NCBI GenBank assembly: GCA_963921195.1
Contig: CAWUER010000500.1
Coordinates: forward strand, 124,001-188,000
Reading direction: 5' to 3'
DNA: 64,000 nt
Source of the DNA: Pegoplata infirma
Lineage: Eukaryota > Arthropoda > Insecta > Diptera > Anthomyiidae
Shown: one piece after another, positions 21,110-33,655 of the stretch
Position numbering within the stretch: position 1 is the first letter of the stretch
Layout: every line of letters starts with the position of its first letter
The notes under the pieces: generated by a model
What the model was told of the DNA's origin: nothing
Databases searched by the model: none
The model's input: only the letters and a program-made list of their open reading frames with translations
Made by a program: the position numbers and the translations under genes

Positions 21110-22575
21110 ATAAAAAAAAAAATTTTTGATTTTTTTTTCTTAAAAATCCAAAACTTTTTTGACTTTTTCCTCAAATTGGACCCTTCTTTTTTTTTTGATT
21201 CAAAGAAAGCTTAGGTGATTTCCTTTAAGAGCTATGGGGTCGTTTAGTGGGATGCGAGTGGGATATCTACGAAAATTTATTTTTTTTAACTATGGAACAC
21301 AAAAAACGGTTCTCCAATTTGCACTATTAGGCGTGGGATAGCTCACCAGTTTTCGATTTCCATCCGGGACACCCTCTAATTTTGATAGGTTCGAAAAATA
21401 AAGCATGAGCCGAAAAATAAGGGCGGTGGGGTGGGGCCATATGGCTCCTCATCGGGATCAAAATTGGGCGTAAAGAGGTTAAAATCCTCAAAAAGCCGCA
21501 CAACTACCCTAGAACTGCCCATGGAGGGGTGCAATGTGAGAACGACCTCCATTAATTTTCTGCCCCCAACATTTTTGTTGAACATACCTAACCTTTATTT
21601 CCACTTCCTCAGAGAAGTAAAATGTATGACCGACACCCAATATATTTTCAACTCCAACATTTTCTCAGAATATACCTACCCTTTATTTTCAACTCTTAAG
21701 GGGGTCCCTATACGTTTTTTTTATTTTTTCATTAGTTTTTTAAAAAAAATGTTTTTATAATGTATGTGAGCCCCTTAGGGAGTGCAGATAAGGTTTTATT
21801 ATGTTCGGACAAAATGTTGGTAACTAAAAAATAATGGGGGTTGGTCGTAATTTTTGCCTCTCTAGGAGGCACGGTAGGGGCGGTAGGAGCTGGTTAATAA
21901 AACAAATTTATAAAAATAAAAGAAATGTATGGGGCCCACCTTAAGGGTTAAAGATACATTGTAGGTATGTTTGCAAAAAATGTTGGAATTAATAAAATAA
22001 TGGAGGTCGGTCATACATTTGGCTCCACTAGGGGCACTTTAGGGTAAGTTAGAATGGTAGGATCAATTTTTTAAAAATGTTTTGTATGGGAGCCCCCTTA
22101 GGAAGTGGAAATAGAGGTAAGGTATGTTCAAGAAAAATGTTGGGGGCAGAAAATTATATTATTATTTTTTCTAGGCCAGTTTTGGGGCTTTTTGAGGATT
22201 TTTACCTATTAACGCCCAACTTTGACCCCGATGAGGGGCTATATATCCCCACCCCGCCGCCCTCATTTTTGCCTCGTGCTTTCTTTTTCGAACCTATAAA
22301 AATAAAAGAGTATCGCGGATCGAAATCGAAAACTGTTTAGCTCTCCCAAGCCCAATAGTGCAAAGTGAAGAACCGTTTTTTTGTGTTCCAAAGTTAAAAA
22401 AAAATTTCATTCATAGATATCCCACTCGCATCCCACTAAGCGACCCCATAGCTCTTAAAGGAAATCACCTAAGCTTTCTTTTGAATCAAAAAAAAAGGGC
22501 CCGATTTGAGGAAAAAGTCAAAAAAGTTTTGGATTTTTAAGAAAAAAAAATCAAAATTTTTTTCTAATTTTTTTT
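21110..22575. mobile_element. Foldback element with ~700-bp inverted arms, right end in assembly gap
   Basis: The left arm from 21110 to about 21770 recurs inverted from about 21910 to 22575. Markers are AAGCTTAGGTGATTTCCTTT, GGGATGCGAGTGGGATATC, CATCGGGATCAAAATTGGGC and ACCTACCCTTTATTTTCAAC with their complements. The arms are clearly diverged, so this is not an assembly mirror. Frames at 21376-21585, 21431-21760 and 22077-22340 are by-products. A one-armed relative lies at 4.2-4.9 kb and a short piece at 38.7-38.9 kb. Confidence 0.8.
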
Positions 22576-22775
22576 NNNNNNNNNNNNNNNNNNNNNNNNN
22601 NNNNNNNNNNNNNNNNNNNNNNNNNNNNNNNNNNNNNNNNNNNNNNNNNNNNNNNNNNNNNNNNNNNNNNNNNNNNNNNNNNNNNNNNNNNNNNNNNNNN
22701 NNNNNNNNNNNNNNNNNNNNNNNNNNNNNNNNNNNNNNNNNNNNNNNNNNNNNNNNNNNNNNNNNNNNNNNNNNN
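22576..22775. other. Assembly gap (200 N)
   Basis: There are exactly 200 N. By comparison with the complete Helitron at 44163-47018, about 35-45 bases of a Helitron 3' end (hairpin and CTAG) should lie at the gap's right side. The outer end of the foldback's right arm should lie at its left side. Confidence 0.97.
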
Positions 22776-23610
22776 CGGTTGTATTGAATACCGGATAATA
22801 GAAGGATCAGGATTACTCTATCGATTTTCAAAAAATTCCCCTACGTAGTCTTTGTTTTACTTACTTGTCGACGTTTAAGTCTTCCATAAAAAAATATTTC
22901 AATGAATAATATAAACAATTAAATTTTAATAACTTTGCTGGTACGTTATCATGTTCGTTCCGGGGGAAAAATATAATGACAATTTTCAAGCCCTTATGTC
23001 GGGACTTTGGATTTTGAGTGAATAAATATTTCAGTGAAAAAAGAAATTGGAATTAAAAAAAATATGGAGTAAAAAAAAGCTAAACACCAAAAATTTGAGT
23101 TAAAAATATAATTCCATATTGTTCCCTGCTCTATTCCATATTGTTTCCCGTTCTACTCCATTTCATTTCCAATTCCATCTCCATCTTCTAAGGTCATTAT
23201 TATAGGTACAGAAAAAGTACCAAAAGTACACTTTATTACCCCCATTAGAAACGGAATTTAAAAAAGTATCTCTTTCAGAATGTTTTTTCTTCACCGAAGG
23301 ATCCTACAATCCATATTTCAATTATCTAAGATCATTGTTTCAGCAAATATTAAAAGTACTTTTTATCCCCGTTAAGAAACGGAATTTCCAAAAAAAACTT
23401 TTCCCAATCTCTTTTTTCACCGAAGGATTTTACATTCCAAATTTTAAGTTTCTGGGGCCATTATATCAGGAAATAAATAAGTACACTTTTTTATTCCTTT
23501 TAACCCCATTATTTTCCGAGAGGCGAACCTTTTCCAATTTCAAGTTTCTATGTTTATTATTTCAGGAAATAAAAAAGTACCAAAAGTTTACTTTCGGCAT
23601 ATTTAACAAA

Positions 23611-26237
23611 ACGTACTTTTTATGGAAGGTACTTTTTATAAAAGGTAATTTTTATAAAAGGTACTTTTGATAAAAGGTACTTTTTATAAAAGGTACTTTT
23701 TATAAAAGGTACTTTTTATAAAAGGTACTTTTTATAAAAGGTACTTTTTATAAAAGGTACTTTTTATAAAAGGTACTTTTTATAAAAGGTACTTTTTATA
23801 AAAGGTACTTTTTATAAAAGGTACTTTTTATAAAAGGTACTTTTTATAAAAGGTACTTTTTATAAAAGGTACTTTTTATAAAAGGTACTTTTTATAAAAG
23901 GTACTTTTTATAAAAGGTACTTTTTATAAAAGGTACTTTTTATAAAAGGTACTTTTTATAAAAGGTACTTTTTATAAAAGGTACTTTTTATAAAAGGTAC
24001 TTTTTATAAAAGGTACTTTTTATAAAAGGTACTTTTTATAAAAGGTACTTTTGATAAAAGGTACTTTTTATAAAAGGTATTTTTATAAAAGGTACTTTTT
24101 ATAAAAGGTACTTTTTGTAAAAGGTACTTTTTTTAAAAGGTACTTTTTATAAAAGGTACTTTTTATAAAAGATACTTTTTATAAAAGGTACTTTTTATAA
24201 AAGGTACTTTTTATAAAAGGTACTTTTTATAAAAGGTACTTTTTATAAAAGGTACTTTTTATAAAAGGTACTTTTTATAAAAGGTACTTTTTATAAAAGG
24301 TACTTTTTATAAAAGGTACTTTTTATAAAAGGTACTTTTTATAAAAAGTACTTTTTATAAAAGGTACTTTTTATAAAAGGTACTTTTTATAAAAGTTATT
24401 TTTATAAAAGGTACTTTTTATAAAAGGTACTTTTTATAAAAGGTACTTTTTATAAAAGGTACTTTTTGTAAAAGGTACTTTTTTTAAAAGGTACTTTTTA
24501 TAAAAGGTACTTTTTATAAAAGGTACTTTTTATAAAAGATACTTTTTATAAAAGGTACTTTTTATAAAAGGTACTTTTTATAAAAGGTACTTTTTATAAA
24601 AGGTACTTTTTATAAAAGGTACTTTTTATAAAAGGTACTTTTTATAAAAGGTACTTTTTATAAAAGGTACTTTTTATAAAAGGTACTTTTTATAAAAGGT
24701 ACTTTTTATAAAAGGTACTTTTTATAAAAGGTACTTTTTATAAAAGGTACTTTTTATAAAAGGTACTTTTTATAAAAGGTACTTTTTATAAAATGTATTT
24801 TTTATAAAAGGTACTTTTTTATAAAAGGTACTTTTTATAAAAGGTACTTTTTATAAAAGGTACTTTTTATAAAATGTACTTTTTATAAAAGGTACTTTTT
24901 ATAAAAGGAACTTTTTATAAAAGGTACTTTTTATAAAAGGTAATTTTTATAAAAGGTACTTTTTATAGAAGGTACTTTTTATAAAAGGTGCTTTTTATAA
25001 AAGGTACTTTTTATAAAAGGTACTGTTTATAAAAGGTACTTTTTATAAAAGGTACTTTTTATAAAAGGTACTTTTTATAAAAGATACTTTTTATAAAAGG
25101 TACTTTTTATAAAAGGTACTTTTTATAAAAGGTACTTTTTATAAAAGGTACTTTTTATAAAAGGTACTTTTTATAAAAGGTACTTTTTATAAAAGGTACT
25201 TTTTATAAAAGGTACTTTTTATAAAAGGTACTTTTTATAAAAGGTACTTTTTATAAAAGGTACTTTTTATAAAAGGTACTTTTTATAAAAGGTACTTTTT
25301 ATAAAAGGTACTTTTTATAAAAGGTACTTTTTATAAAAGGTACTTTTTATAAAAGGTACTTTTTATAAAAGGTACTTTTTATAAAAGGTACTTTTTATAA
25401 AAGGTACTTTTTATAAAAGGTACTTTTTATAAAAGGTACTTTTTATAAAAGGTACTTTTTATAAAAGGTACTTTTTATAAAAGGTACTTTTTATAAAAGG
25501 TACTTTTTATAAAATGTATTTTTTATAAAAGGTACTTTTCTATAAAAGGTACTTTTTATAAAAGGTACTTTTTATAAAATGTACTTTTTATAAAAGGTAC
25601 TTTTTATAAAAGGAACTTTTTATAAAAGGTACTTTTTATAAAAGGTACTTTTTATAAAAGGTACTTTTTATAAAAGGTACTTTTTATAAAAGGTACTTTT
25701 TATAAAAGGTACTTTTTATAAAATGTATTTTTTATAAAAGGTACTTTTCTATAAAAGGTACTTTTTATAAAAGGTACTTTTTATAAAATGTACTTTTTAT
25801 AAAAGGTACTTTTTATAAAAGGAACTTTTTATAAAAGGTACTTTTTATAAAAGGTACTTTTTATAAAAGGTACTTTTTATAGAAGGTACTTTTTATAAAA
25901 GGTACTTTTTATAAAAGGTACTTTTTATAAAAGGTACTTTTTATAAAAGGTACTTTTTATAAAAGGTACTTTTTATAAAAGGTACTTTTTATAAAAGGTA
26001 CTTTTTTTAAAAGGTACTTTTTATAAAAGGTGCTTTTTATAAAAGGTACTTTTTGTAAAAGGTACTTTTTATAAAAGGTACTTTTTATAAAATGTACTTT
26101 TTATAAAAGGTACTTTTTATAAAAGGTACTTTTTATAAAATTACTTTTTATAAAAGGTACTTTTTATAAAAGGTACTTTTTATAAAAGGTACTTTTTATA
26201 AAAGGTACTTTTTATAAAAGGTACTTTTTATAAAGGT
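23611..26237. repeat. 16-bp minisatellite, about 164 units
   Basis: The unit is ACTTTTTATAAAAGGT, with a GTAC core in nearly every copy. Variant units mark larger duplicated blocks. A TTTTTGTAAAAGG/TTTTTTTAAAAGG pair recurs about 360 bp apart (24111, 24472). An AAAATGTATTTTTTAT … AAAAGGAACTTTTT series recurs near 24794, 25513 and 25722 (about 720 and 210 bp apart). This indicates growth by block duplication, not only single-unit slippage. Confidence 0.95.
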
Positions 26238-26239
26238 AC

Positions 26240-27075
26240 CATTATTTCAGTAAATTAAAAAAAGTACCAAAAGTACACTTTTTTCCATTTTACCCCCGTA
26301 GAGTCAACATTGGCAAAAACCTACATTGCAAATTTTAAGTTTTTAGGACCATTATTTAAGAAAATATAAAAGGTACCAAAAGTACAGTTTTTTACCCTTT
26401 TTACGCCTAAGAATCAACATCGGCAAAATCCAGCCATAGTAGATTTATATTCCGGGAGCTGAACCTACATTCAAAATTTCAAGTGTCTAGGACCATTTTT
26501 TAAGGAAATATAAAAGGTACCAAAGGTACATTTTTTTTACCCCTTTTACCCCCTTAGAATCAACATTGGCAAAAATCCGGCCTTACTGGATCTATATACC
26601 AGGAGTTGAACATACAGTCCAAATTTCAAGTCTATGTGACCATTATTTCAGGAGATATAAAAAGTACCAAAAGTACAGTTTTTTACCCTTTTTGTCCCCT
26701 TAGAATCAACATTGGCAAAAAATCCGGCCTTTCTGGATCTATATTCCGGGAGGTGGACCTACAGTCCAAATTTCAGGAGATATAAAAAGTACCAAAAGTA
26801 CAGTTTTTTACCCTTTTTGTCCCCTAAGAATCAACATTGGCAAAAATCCGGCCTTACTGGATCTATATTCCGGGAGGTGAACATACAGTCCAAATTTCAA
26901 GTCTCTATGACCATTATTTCAGGAGATATAAAAAGTACCAAAAGTACAGTTTTTTACCCTTTTTACCCCCTTAGAATCAACATTGGCAAAAATCCAGCCT
27001 TAGTGGATCTATACTCTGGGAGGTGGACCTACAGTCCAAATTTCAAGTCTCTAGCTTTAGCGGTTTGGGCTGGGC
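26240..27075. repeat. ~146-bp direct repeats of Helitron copy 1
   Basis: Each unit has AGAATCAACATTGGCAAAAA, CTGGATCTATATTCCGGG, CAGTCCAAATTTCAAGTCT, TTATTTCAGGAGATATAAAA and AGTACCAAAAGTACAG. The last unit reads into GCGGTTTGGGCTGGGCGATG and then (GTCA)n next to the Helitron 5' end. The 122-codon open frame at 26712-27080 simply reads through these repeats. Confidence 0.9.
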
Positions 27076-27138
27076 GATGATGAATGAGTATGTCAGTCAG
27101 TCAGTCAGTCAGTCACATTACTCTTTTATATATATAGA

Positions 27139-27492
27139 TAACTAAGCGGGTTTTTAATGAGATTTTTTGCTTTGTTAATTTACACTAGTGTTGTAAAAGT
27201 ATTGAGTATTTGAGTACCGAGTTCTCGATACTGCCTATTTTTTTGAGTACTAACAATAAGTACTCAAAAGTAACTACTCAATACTTTCAGGGTTCTATTT
27301 TTCAAATAAAATGCATATTTTAACCAATAAAATATAACCATGAAATGCAACTCTGTGTATAAAAAAAATTCATTTTTATTTCTAGATAAATAATTTTTAA
27401 ATTGGTTAAAAATAATTTAAATTTTATAGCGAATGTCTTTTTATTCAAACATAAAAAAACACAAATAGAATTTAGAAAAAAATAATTAAATT
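27139..27492. other. Unassigned AT-rich sequence
   Basis: Near 27195-27290, GTATTGAGTA, GAGTACT and AGTACTCAA repeats occur in both orientations and look like one end of a small transposon. No matching opposite end was found. Confidence 0.35.
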
Positions 27493-27922
27493 CCCAGCAA
27501 AATTTAGATTACCAAATAAGGCATAAAATAAGGTATAGGATTGCTTATTTTATACATTGCAGCGTTGATGATTTTAACAGGTGATGAGACTCAAAGTAAT
27601 GCATCCACATTATAACAAAAAATACCAGTAAGGTATAAAATAATTGATAAAATTTATAGCAAATTTTGAAATAATACATAATGTAACCAAATCTAAGTCA
27701 TCCATGATTTAATTTTTAGAAATAATAAATATCAAATACATTTTTTCGAATAATCATGCATTACGTAACAAGTTATTAGTAAAACATTATTATTCACTTT
27801 AAAATAATACGTTGTGGAACAAATGTTTGGTAAGAAATCCTAAAATAATGCTACAAACAAGGGTTATACATTACCTGGTAATGTGTTATATAATCACCAC
27901 CCATTACCAAAGTTTTACTGGG
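27493..27922. mobile_element. 430-bp MITE with CCCAG(C/T)AAAA termini
   Basis: CCCAGCAAAATTTAGATTACC at the left is inverted at the right as ACCAAAGTTTTACTGGG. The first dozen bases agree with the CCCAG elements at 13.07 and 35.65 kb, suggesting one superfamily with unrelated interiors. No clean target duplication was found. Confidence 0.6.
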
Positions 27923-28015
27923 AAGAATAACTATGTTCATTTTCCTAAAACCAAAAATTTTAATAACTTGGGCTTGTAACTTGGATAATAATTCACCTCG
28001 TGGTAAATAAAACAG

Positions 28016-28263
28016 TTTTTCACCAGTTTTTTTTTTCATCAATTTTTTTTTTCCATCAAATTTTTTTTTCATCAAACTTTTTTTCCATCAATTTTTTTTT
28101 CCCCCATCAAACTTTTTTTTCATCAAAAATTTTTTTTTTTTTTTTTCATAAATGTTTTTTTTTTCATCAAACTTTTTTTTCATAATTTTTTTTCCCCCCA
28201 ATTTTTTTTTTTATCAATTTTTTTCATCAAATTTTTTTTCATTAATTTTTTTTTTCATCAAAT
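28016..28263. repeat. T-rich (TTTTTTTTCATCAA)n array, left half
   Basis: Units of 8-14 T followed by CATCAA or CCATCAA repeat about 15 times. The same array resumes at 35276, showing that everything from 28264 to 35273 was inserted into it. Open frames across it are F-rich artefacts. Confidence 0.85.
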
Positions 28264-29585
28264 TTTTATACCCTCCAACCAGAATATGGGGGTATACTCA
28301 CTTTGTCATTCCGTTTGTAACACATAAAAATATCGGTCGGGGACCCTATAAAGTATATGGGGCATTCCAAGCCAAATCACTCACTTGTATACCCGCCCCC
28401 TTTCGATTTATTTTATTTTTTGGATATTTTTTAGAACTTATTAAATGCAACTTGGACACCAATTTTCAGCCTTTTTTTTAAGATGGTGTCAAGTTTTCAA
28501 AATGGCGATTTTCTCCAAAAAATTAAAAAATTAAAATTTTTAACTAATTTTAACCATTAAAAAATATAAATATTTTAAAAAAAGTTGGACAACGTTTTGT
28601 TGGAATTTAAATATAGTTTTAGAAAAAAAATATGAAAAAATTATTCGAAGTAATTATCACTTATTTTTTGACGTTTAAAAATTAAAATCGACTTTTTGAA
28701 AAAGTCCGAGACCTTCGATTTTTTTGTAAAAAACTATAAAAATTCTACTCTAAATTACGCAACGTTTAAGCCATAATTCGAGATGTGATCACAAATCTTT
28801 CTATTTTTTTTTTTTTTCTATTTTTAAAATTGCACCTTTTATTTTTTGGCTCTGATTTATTTTATATGGTGCTCCAAAAAAAATAAATTGGTAGATATTG
28901 ACCCTAACTTACCCTAGATATATTCATTTCGAGGTAAAAATACGTTTCACAAAAATTTAGGACGATTGGAAATGGGTAAGGCGTTTAGCATGGTCCTTGA
29001 AGTTTAAAAAACGGATTACAATTAAAAATATGAATTTTTTCTTTTTTCGCAATTTTTTTGGAATTTCAAGTTAAGTTTTAATTCAAGTGATTACAGAATT
29101 ATGATGTGGAGCAAAATGCCTTTCTAATAAGGTACTAAAAACATAAATCTGTTGAAAATGAGCCAAGTTATTACAACTTCCCCAGGCATCTAGAGTGTGT
29201 CATACCACTTGATTAAAGAATACAAGTCCCTTTTTTAAATTTATTGAAATTTTCTAATGTTATAAAATTTTTTCATGGCTTATGTTTCAGTGTATTTTTT
29301 TTTTTCCAAATTTTAAAACAAAAAAATTTTTTTTTTAAATAGAGATTTCAAAAGGGTGTTGTAAATGCATCCATTTTTAGCATTAATTTAAAACATATTA
29401 GCAAAATACAATATGAAAAATACTTGTCATCTAAATAAATTTGAACTTGAAGAATAAACAAGTAAGAAAGCTATATTCGGCTGTGCCGAATCTTTAAATA
29501 CCCTCCACCAATGTGATGATTTAAAAAACAAACAAGTTTGTTTTATTTATACCTCAGGAAATAAAAAAAGTACCAAAAAGTGTAC

Positions 29586-30956
29586 TTTCGGTACTTTTAA
29601 TAAAAGGTACTTTTTCTAAAAGGTACTTTTAATGAAAGACATTTTATAAAAGGTACTTTTTATTAGAGTTACTTTTTATAAAAGGTACTTTTTATAAAAG
29701 GTACTTTTTATAAAAGGTACCTTTTATAAAAGGTACTTTTTATAAAAGGTACTTTTTATAAAAGGTGCTTTTTATAAAAGGTACTTTTTATAAAAGGTAC
29801 TTTTTACAAAAGTAAAAAAGCAATAAAATGTAAAACTGTTTCAGTTCAAAAATTATTTTCTCCTAATCTGCAAATGAAATATACACTTTTTTGTAAGTTT
29901 TTTAAAAAACATATTTATTTTTCCAAAAAACAACAACAATTCCTATGGTTTAAAAGCATTACATGCTGTATATTAATCTTTAACAACTTTTTTAATAATT
30001 TTATTCATGCCAGGCGGTAATTTTTTTTAAGTTTCGGTTTCGGTTCGGTTTCGGCCGAATATTACTTTTTCGGCCGAATATTCGGTTCGGTTTCGGTTCA
30101 GCCTCGAAAACTGGTTTCGGTCGGACTCTAGTATTTTTATAAAAGGTACTTATTATAAAAGGTACTTTTTTAAATGGTACTTTTTATAAAAAGTAATTTT
30201 GTAAAAGGTACTTTTTCTATAAAAAGTACCTTTTATAAAAGGTACTTTTTATAAAAGGTTCTTTTTAAAAAAGGTACTTTTAATAAAAGGTACTTTTTAT
30301 TAAAGGTACTTTTTATAAAAGGTACTTTTTATAAAAGGTACTTTTTATAAAAGGTACTTTTTATAAAAGGTACTTTTTATAAAAGGTACCTTTTGTAAAA
30401 GGTACTTTTTGTAAAAGGTACTTTTTATAAAAGGTACTTTTTACAAAAGGTACTTTTTATAAAAGGTACTTTTTATAAAAGGTTTTTTTTATAAAAGGTA
30501 CTTTTTATAAAAGGTACTTTTTATAAAAGGTAATTTTTATAAAAGGTACTTTTTATAAAAGATACTTTTTATAAAAGGTACTTTTTATAAAAGGTACTTT
30601 TTATAAAAGGTACTTTTTATAAAAGGTACTTTTTATAAAAGGTACTTTTTATAAAAGGTACTTTTTATAAAAGGTACTTTTTATAAAAGGTACTTTTTAT
30701 AAAAGGTACTTTTTATAAAAGGTACTTTTTATAAAAGGTACTTTTTATAATAGGTTCTTTTTATAAAAGGTACTTTTCATAAAGGTACTTTTTATAAAAG
30801 GTACTTTTCATAAAAGGTACTTTTTATAAAAGGTACTTTTTATAAAAGGTACTTTTTATAAAAGGTACTTTTTATAAAATGTACTTTTTATAAAAGGTAT
30901 TTTTTATAGAAGGTACTTTTTATAAAAGGTACTTTTTGAAAACGGTACAGAATTTT
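29586..30956. repeat. 16-bp minisatellite in Helitron copy 2, interrupted
   Basis: About 14 units (29586-29815) and about 51 units (30134-30956) of ACTTTTTATAAAAGGT flank a hAT-like fragment. Unit variants are more frequent than in copy 1. Confidence 0.92.
29820..30133. mobile_element. 5'-truncated relative of the hAT-like element at 5.8 kb
   Basis: ACAATTCCTATGGTTT, TTTATTCATGCCAGGCGGTAA and the TTCGG repeats match 6130-6309, and the end GGTCGGACTCTA is the expected terminus. The left end has no terminal repeat. The fragment interrupts the 16-bp array and so arrived after, or during expansion of, the array. Confidence 0.7.
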
Positions 30957-30959
30957 CGG

Positions 30960-31895
30960 AAAGTATTTGTTCCAGAATGTTTTATTTCACTAAAGGATCA
31001 TTCTAAATTTCAAGTTTGAATAAAATTTCAGTAAATAAAAAAAATGTACCAAAAGTACTTTTTTACCCATTTTACCTCAGTAGAATCAACATTGGCAAAA
31101 CCCGAGCCTTAGTGAACTTTTTTCCGGAAGGTGAACCGACATTGCAAATTTCCATTTTCTAGTACCATTATTTAAGGAAATATAAAATGTAACAAAAGTA
31201 CATATTTTTACCCTATTAGAAAAATCATTGGCAAAAACTCAGCCTTAGGGGATCTATATTCCGGGAGGTGAACATAGAGTCCAAATTTCAAGTCTATGTA
31301 ACAATTTTTTAAGGAAATATAAAAGGTGCCAAAAGTACAGATTTTTTCCCCCTTTTTACCCTCTTAGAATCAACATTGGCAATAATCCAGCCGTACTGGA
31401 TCTATATTCTAGGATGTGAACATACTGTCCAAATTTCAAGTTTCTATGACCATTATTTCAGGAGATATAAAAACCACCAAAAGTACAGTTTTTTTACCCT
31501 TTTGACCCCCTTAGAATTAACACTGGCAAAAATCCAGCCTTAATGGATCTATATTCCGGGAGGTGAACATACAGTCCAAATTTCAAGTCTCTATGATCAT
31601 TATATCAGAAGATTTAAAAAGTACCAAAAGTACAGTTTTTTTTACCATTTTTACCCCCTTACCATTGGCTAAACTTCAGCCATAGTGGATCTATATTGCG
31701 GGAGGGTAACATACAGTCCAAATTTCAAGTCTCTATGACCATTATATCGGGAGATATAAAAAGTACCAAATGTACAGTTTTTTACCCTTTTTACCCCCTT
31801 AGAATCAACATTGGCAAAAATCCAGCCTTAGTGGATCTTTATTCCGGAAGGTCAAACTACAGTCCTAATTTCAAGTCTATAACTTCAGCGGTTTG
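30960..31895. repeat. ~146-bp direct repeats of Helitron copy 2
   Basis: Six diverged units carry TTGGCAAAAATCCAGCC, GGATCTATATTCCGGGAGG, AGTCCAAATTTCAAG and AAAGTACCAAAAGTACAG, as in the other two copies. Confidence 0.88.
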
Positions 31896-32546
31896 GGCTG
31901 GGCGATGATGAATGAGTATATCAGTCAGTCATATTACTCTTTTATATATATAGATTAACCGGATTTGGGCCATTTTTGCCATAAAGTTTATTTCTGTCTT
32001 TTATTAAGTATTTAACAAAATTTATTTTTTTAAATGAAAATATTTTTTTTTTTAAGAAATCTGAACAAAATTTAATTTTGGCGATATTTTACATCCGATT
32101 TGGCGACAAAGCCAAAAAAAAAGTCTGGCAACCCCATTAATATGACAAAGCAAAAAATGGACACACACACACATGCTATATAAAAATAACTATTAATTTT
32201 TTTATTATTACCTAACGAACTTTTTTTTAATTAAATTTAGATTTTCTTTTACATATGTTAAAGCTTTTTTGTAAAGATTTTTTTTCCTTTTTCTCAGTTT
32301 TTTTTTTTCATTTCCCTTTTCTTTCTTATGTATCACACAAAATATGAGTTAATTTAGGGTTATGTTAAAAAAAAATATGAGTTTTTTCAGTAATTCGCTC
32401 ATAACTTTTAAAATACTTAACCGATTTTAATAAAAAATACATGAGTTTTTGCCTGGCAAAATTACGCAACTTTTAGTACCCCAAGCGTTTAAATCGGTTT
32501 CGGAGTATTGCCAAAAACGTGATTTCAACAGACAGACAGACAGACG

Positions 32547-32578
<32 letters not shown>

Positions 32579-33655
32579 GACATCGCTAGATCGACTTAAA
32601 ATCGATCAAGGATCATGAATATATATACTTTATGGGGTCCTAAACCAATATTTCAATGTGTTACATACGGAATGACAAACTTATATATACCCTCTATCAC
32701 CAGAGTGGAGGGTATAAAAAATGTTATTACAGTAGAAAATTTCAATGAATTTCAAAAATCGGATTGTATTGCTTAATCAAGTGGTCTGCCATACGTTAGA
32801 TGCCTGGGGAAGTTTTAATAACTTGGCTGATTTTCAACCGATTTTAGTTTTTAGTAGCTTATTAGAAAGGCATTTTACTCCAAATCATAATTCTGTAATA
32901 ACTTGAATTAAAAAAAATTACTAAAAATACCAAACAAATTGCGAAAACAGAAAAAAAATCATATTTTTCCTTGTAATCCGTTTTTTTAACTTCAAGGACC
33001 ATGCTAAACGCCTTACCCATTTCCGATCGCCCTAAATTTTTGTGAGACGTATTTTTAACTCGAAATAAATATATCTAGGGTAAGTTAGGGTCAATATCTA
33101 CCAATCTATTTTTTTTTTTGGAGCACCATATAAAATAAATCAGAGCCAAAAAATAAAAGGTGCAATTTTAAAAATTTTAAAAAAAAATAGAAAGAATTAT
33201 GATCACATCTCGAATTATGGCTTAAAAGTTGCGTAATTTTGAGTAGAATTTTAATTGTTTTTTACAAAAAAATCGAAGGTTTCGGACTTCTTCAAAAAGT
33301 AAATTTTAATTTTTAAGCGTCAAAAAATAAGTGATAGTTACTTCGAATAATTTTTTCATATTTTTTTTCTAAAATTACATTTAAATACCAACAAAACGTT
33401 GTCCAACTTTTTTTTAAATAGCTATATTTTTTAATGGTCAAAATTTATCAAAAATTTCAATTTTTTAATTTTTTTGAGAAAATCGCCATTTTGATTACTC
33501 AACACTATCTTGAAATAAAAGGCTGAAAATTGGTGTCCAAGTTGCATTTAATAAGTACTAACACATATCCAAAAATAAAATAAATCTAAAGGGGTCGGGT
33601 CTAAAAGTGAGTGATTTGTCTTGGAATGCCACATATGAGGCATTCCACACCAAAT

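Larger units (their letters stand above)
22776..27138 (-). mobile_element. Helitron copy 1 (non-autonomous), 3' tip in gap
   Basis: The + strand right end is …CTCTTTTATATATATAGA followed by T, the complement of the TCTATATATATAAAAGAG 5' end of the complete copy at 44.16 kb. The left part (22776-23340) matches that copy's 3' region inverted (CGGTTGTATTGAATACCGG, AAGGATCAGGATTACTCTA). In between are a very large 16-bp array and five or six 146-bp repeats. No Rep or helicase coding is present, so it must move in trans. Confidence 0.85.
29553..31954 (-). mobile_element. Helitron copy 2, 3'-truncated
   Basis: The right end …TTATATATATAGA followed by T is the inverted Helitron 5' end, preceded by (TCAG)n and GCGGTTTGGGCTGGGCGATG. 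The order of 146-bp repeats (30960-31895) then the 16-bp array matches copies 1 and 3. The left side stops near ACCTCAGGAAATAAA without the hairpin and CTAG found at 46985-47018, so about 1.2 kb of 3' region is missing. Confidence 0.78.
29458..32718. mobile_element. DINE-1-like repeat copy f, split by Helitron copy 2
   Basis: The left piece has ACAAGTAAGAAAG and the hairpin ATTCGGC-TGT-GCCGAAT followed by ATACCCTCCACC. The right piece (about 31955-32718) has the GACA/GACG run, ATCGCTAGATCG, TATATATACTTTATGGGGTC and GGAGGGTATAAA. It lies inside foldback A. Confidence 0.8.
28361..33650. mobile_element. Foldback element A, arms ~0.9 kb, GGCATTCCA termini
   Basis: The left arm (28361 to about 29265) is repeated inverted at about 32719-33650. 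Termini are GGCATTCCAAGCCAAATCAC and GTGATTTGTCTTGGAATGCC. Shared markers are TTGGTGTCCAAGTTGCA (as complement), GGAGCACCATATAAAATAA, TTCCCCAGGCATCTAGA and CCACTTGATTAA. DINE-like copy f sits in its middle. No coding region is seen. Confidence 0.82.

Noticed and set aside
22469..22831. Open frames on both strands spanning the N run
   Set aside because: They exist only because N was translated as X.
23611..26237. CRISPR-like array
   Set aside because: Units are contiguous 16-mers with no unique spacers, in a eukaryotic transposon.
26712..27080. 122-residue repetitive protein
   Set aside because: The frame is created by the 146-bp Helitron repeats, differs between copies and matches no protein pattern.
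28000..28481. Phenylalanine-rich small proteins
   Set aside because: They are translations of the T-rich CATCAA array.
32527..32582. GACA/GACG microsatellite as an independent repeat
   Set aside because: It is a normal internal part of the DINE-like repeat and recurs at the same place in copies a, d, e and g.
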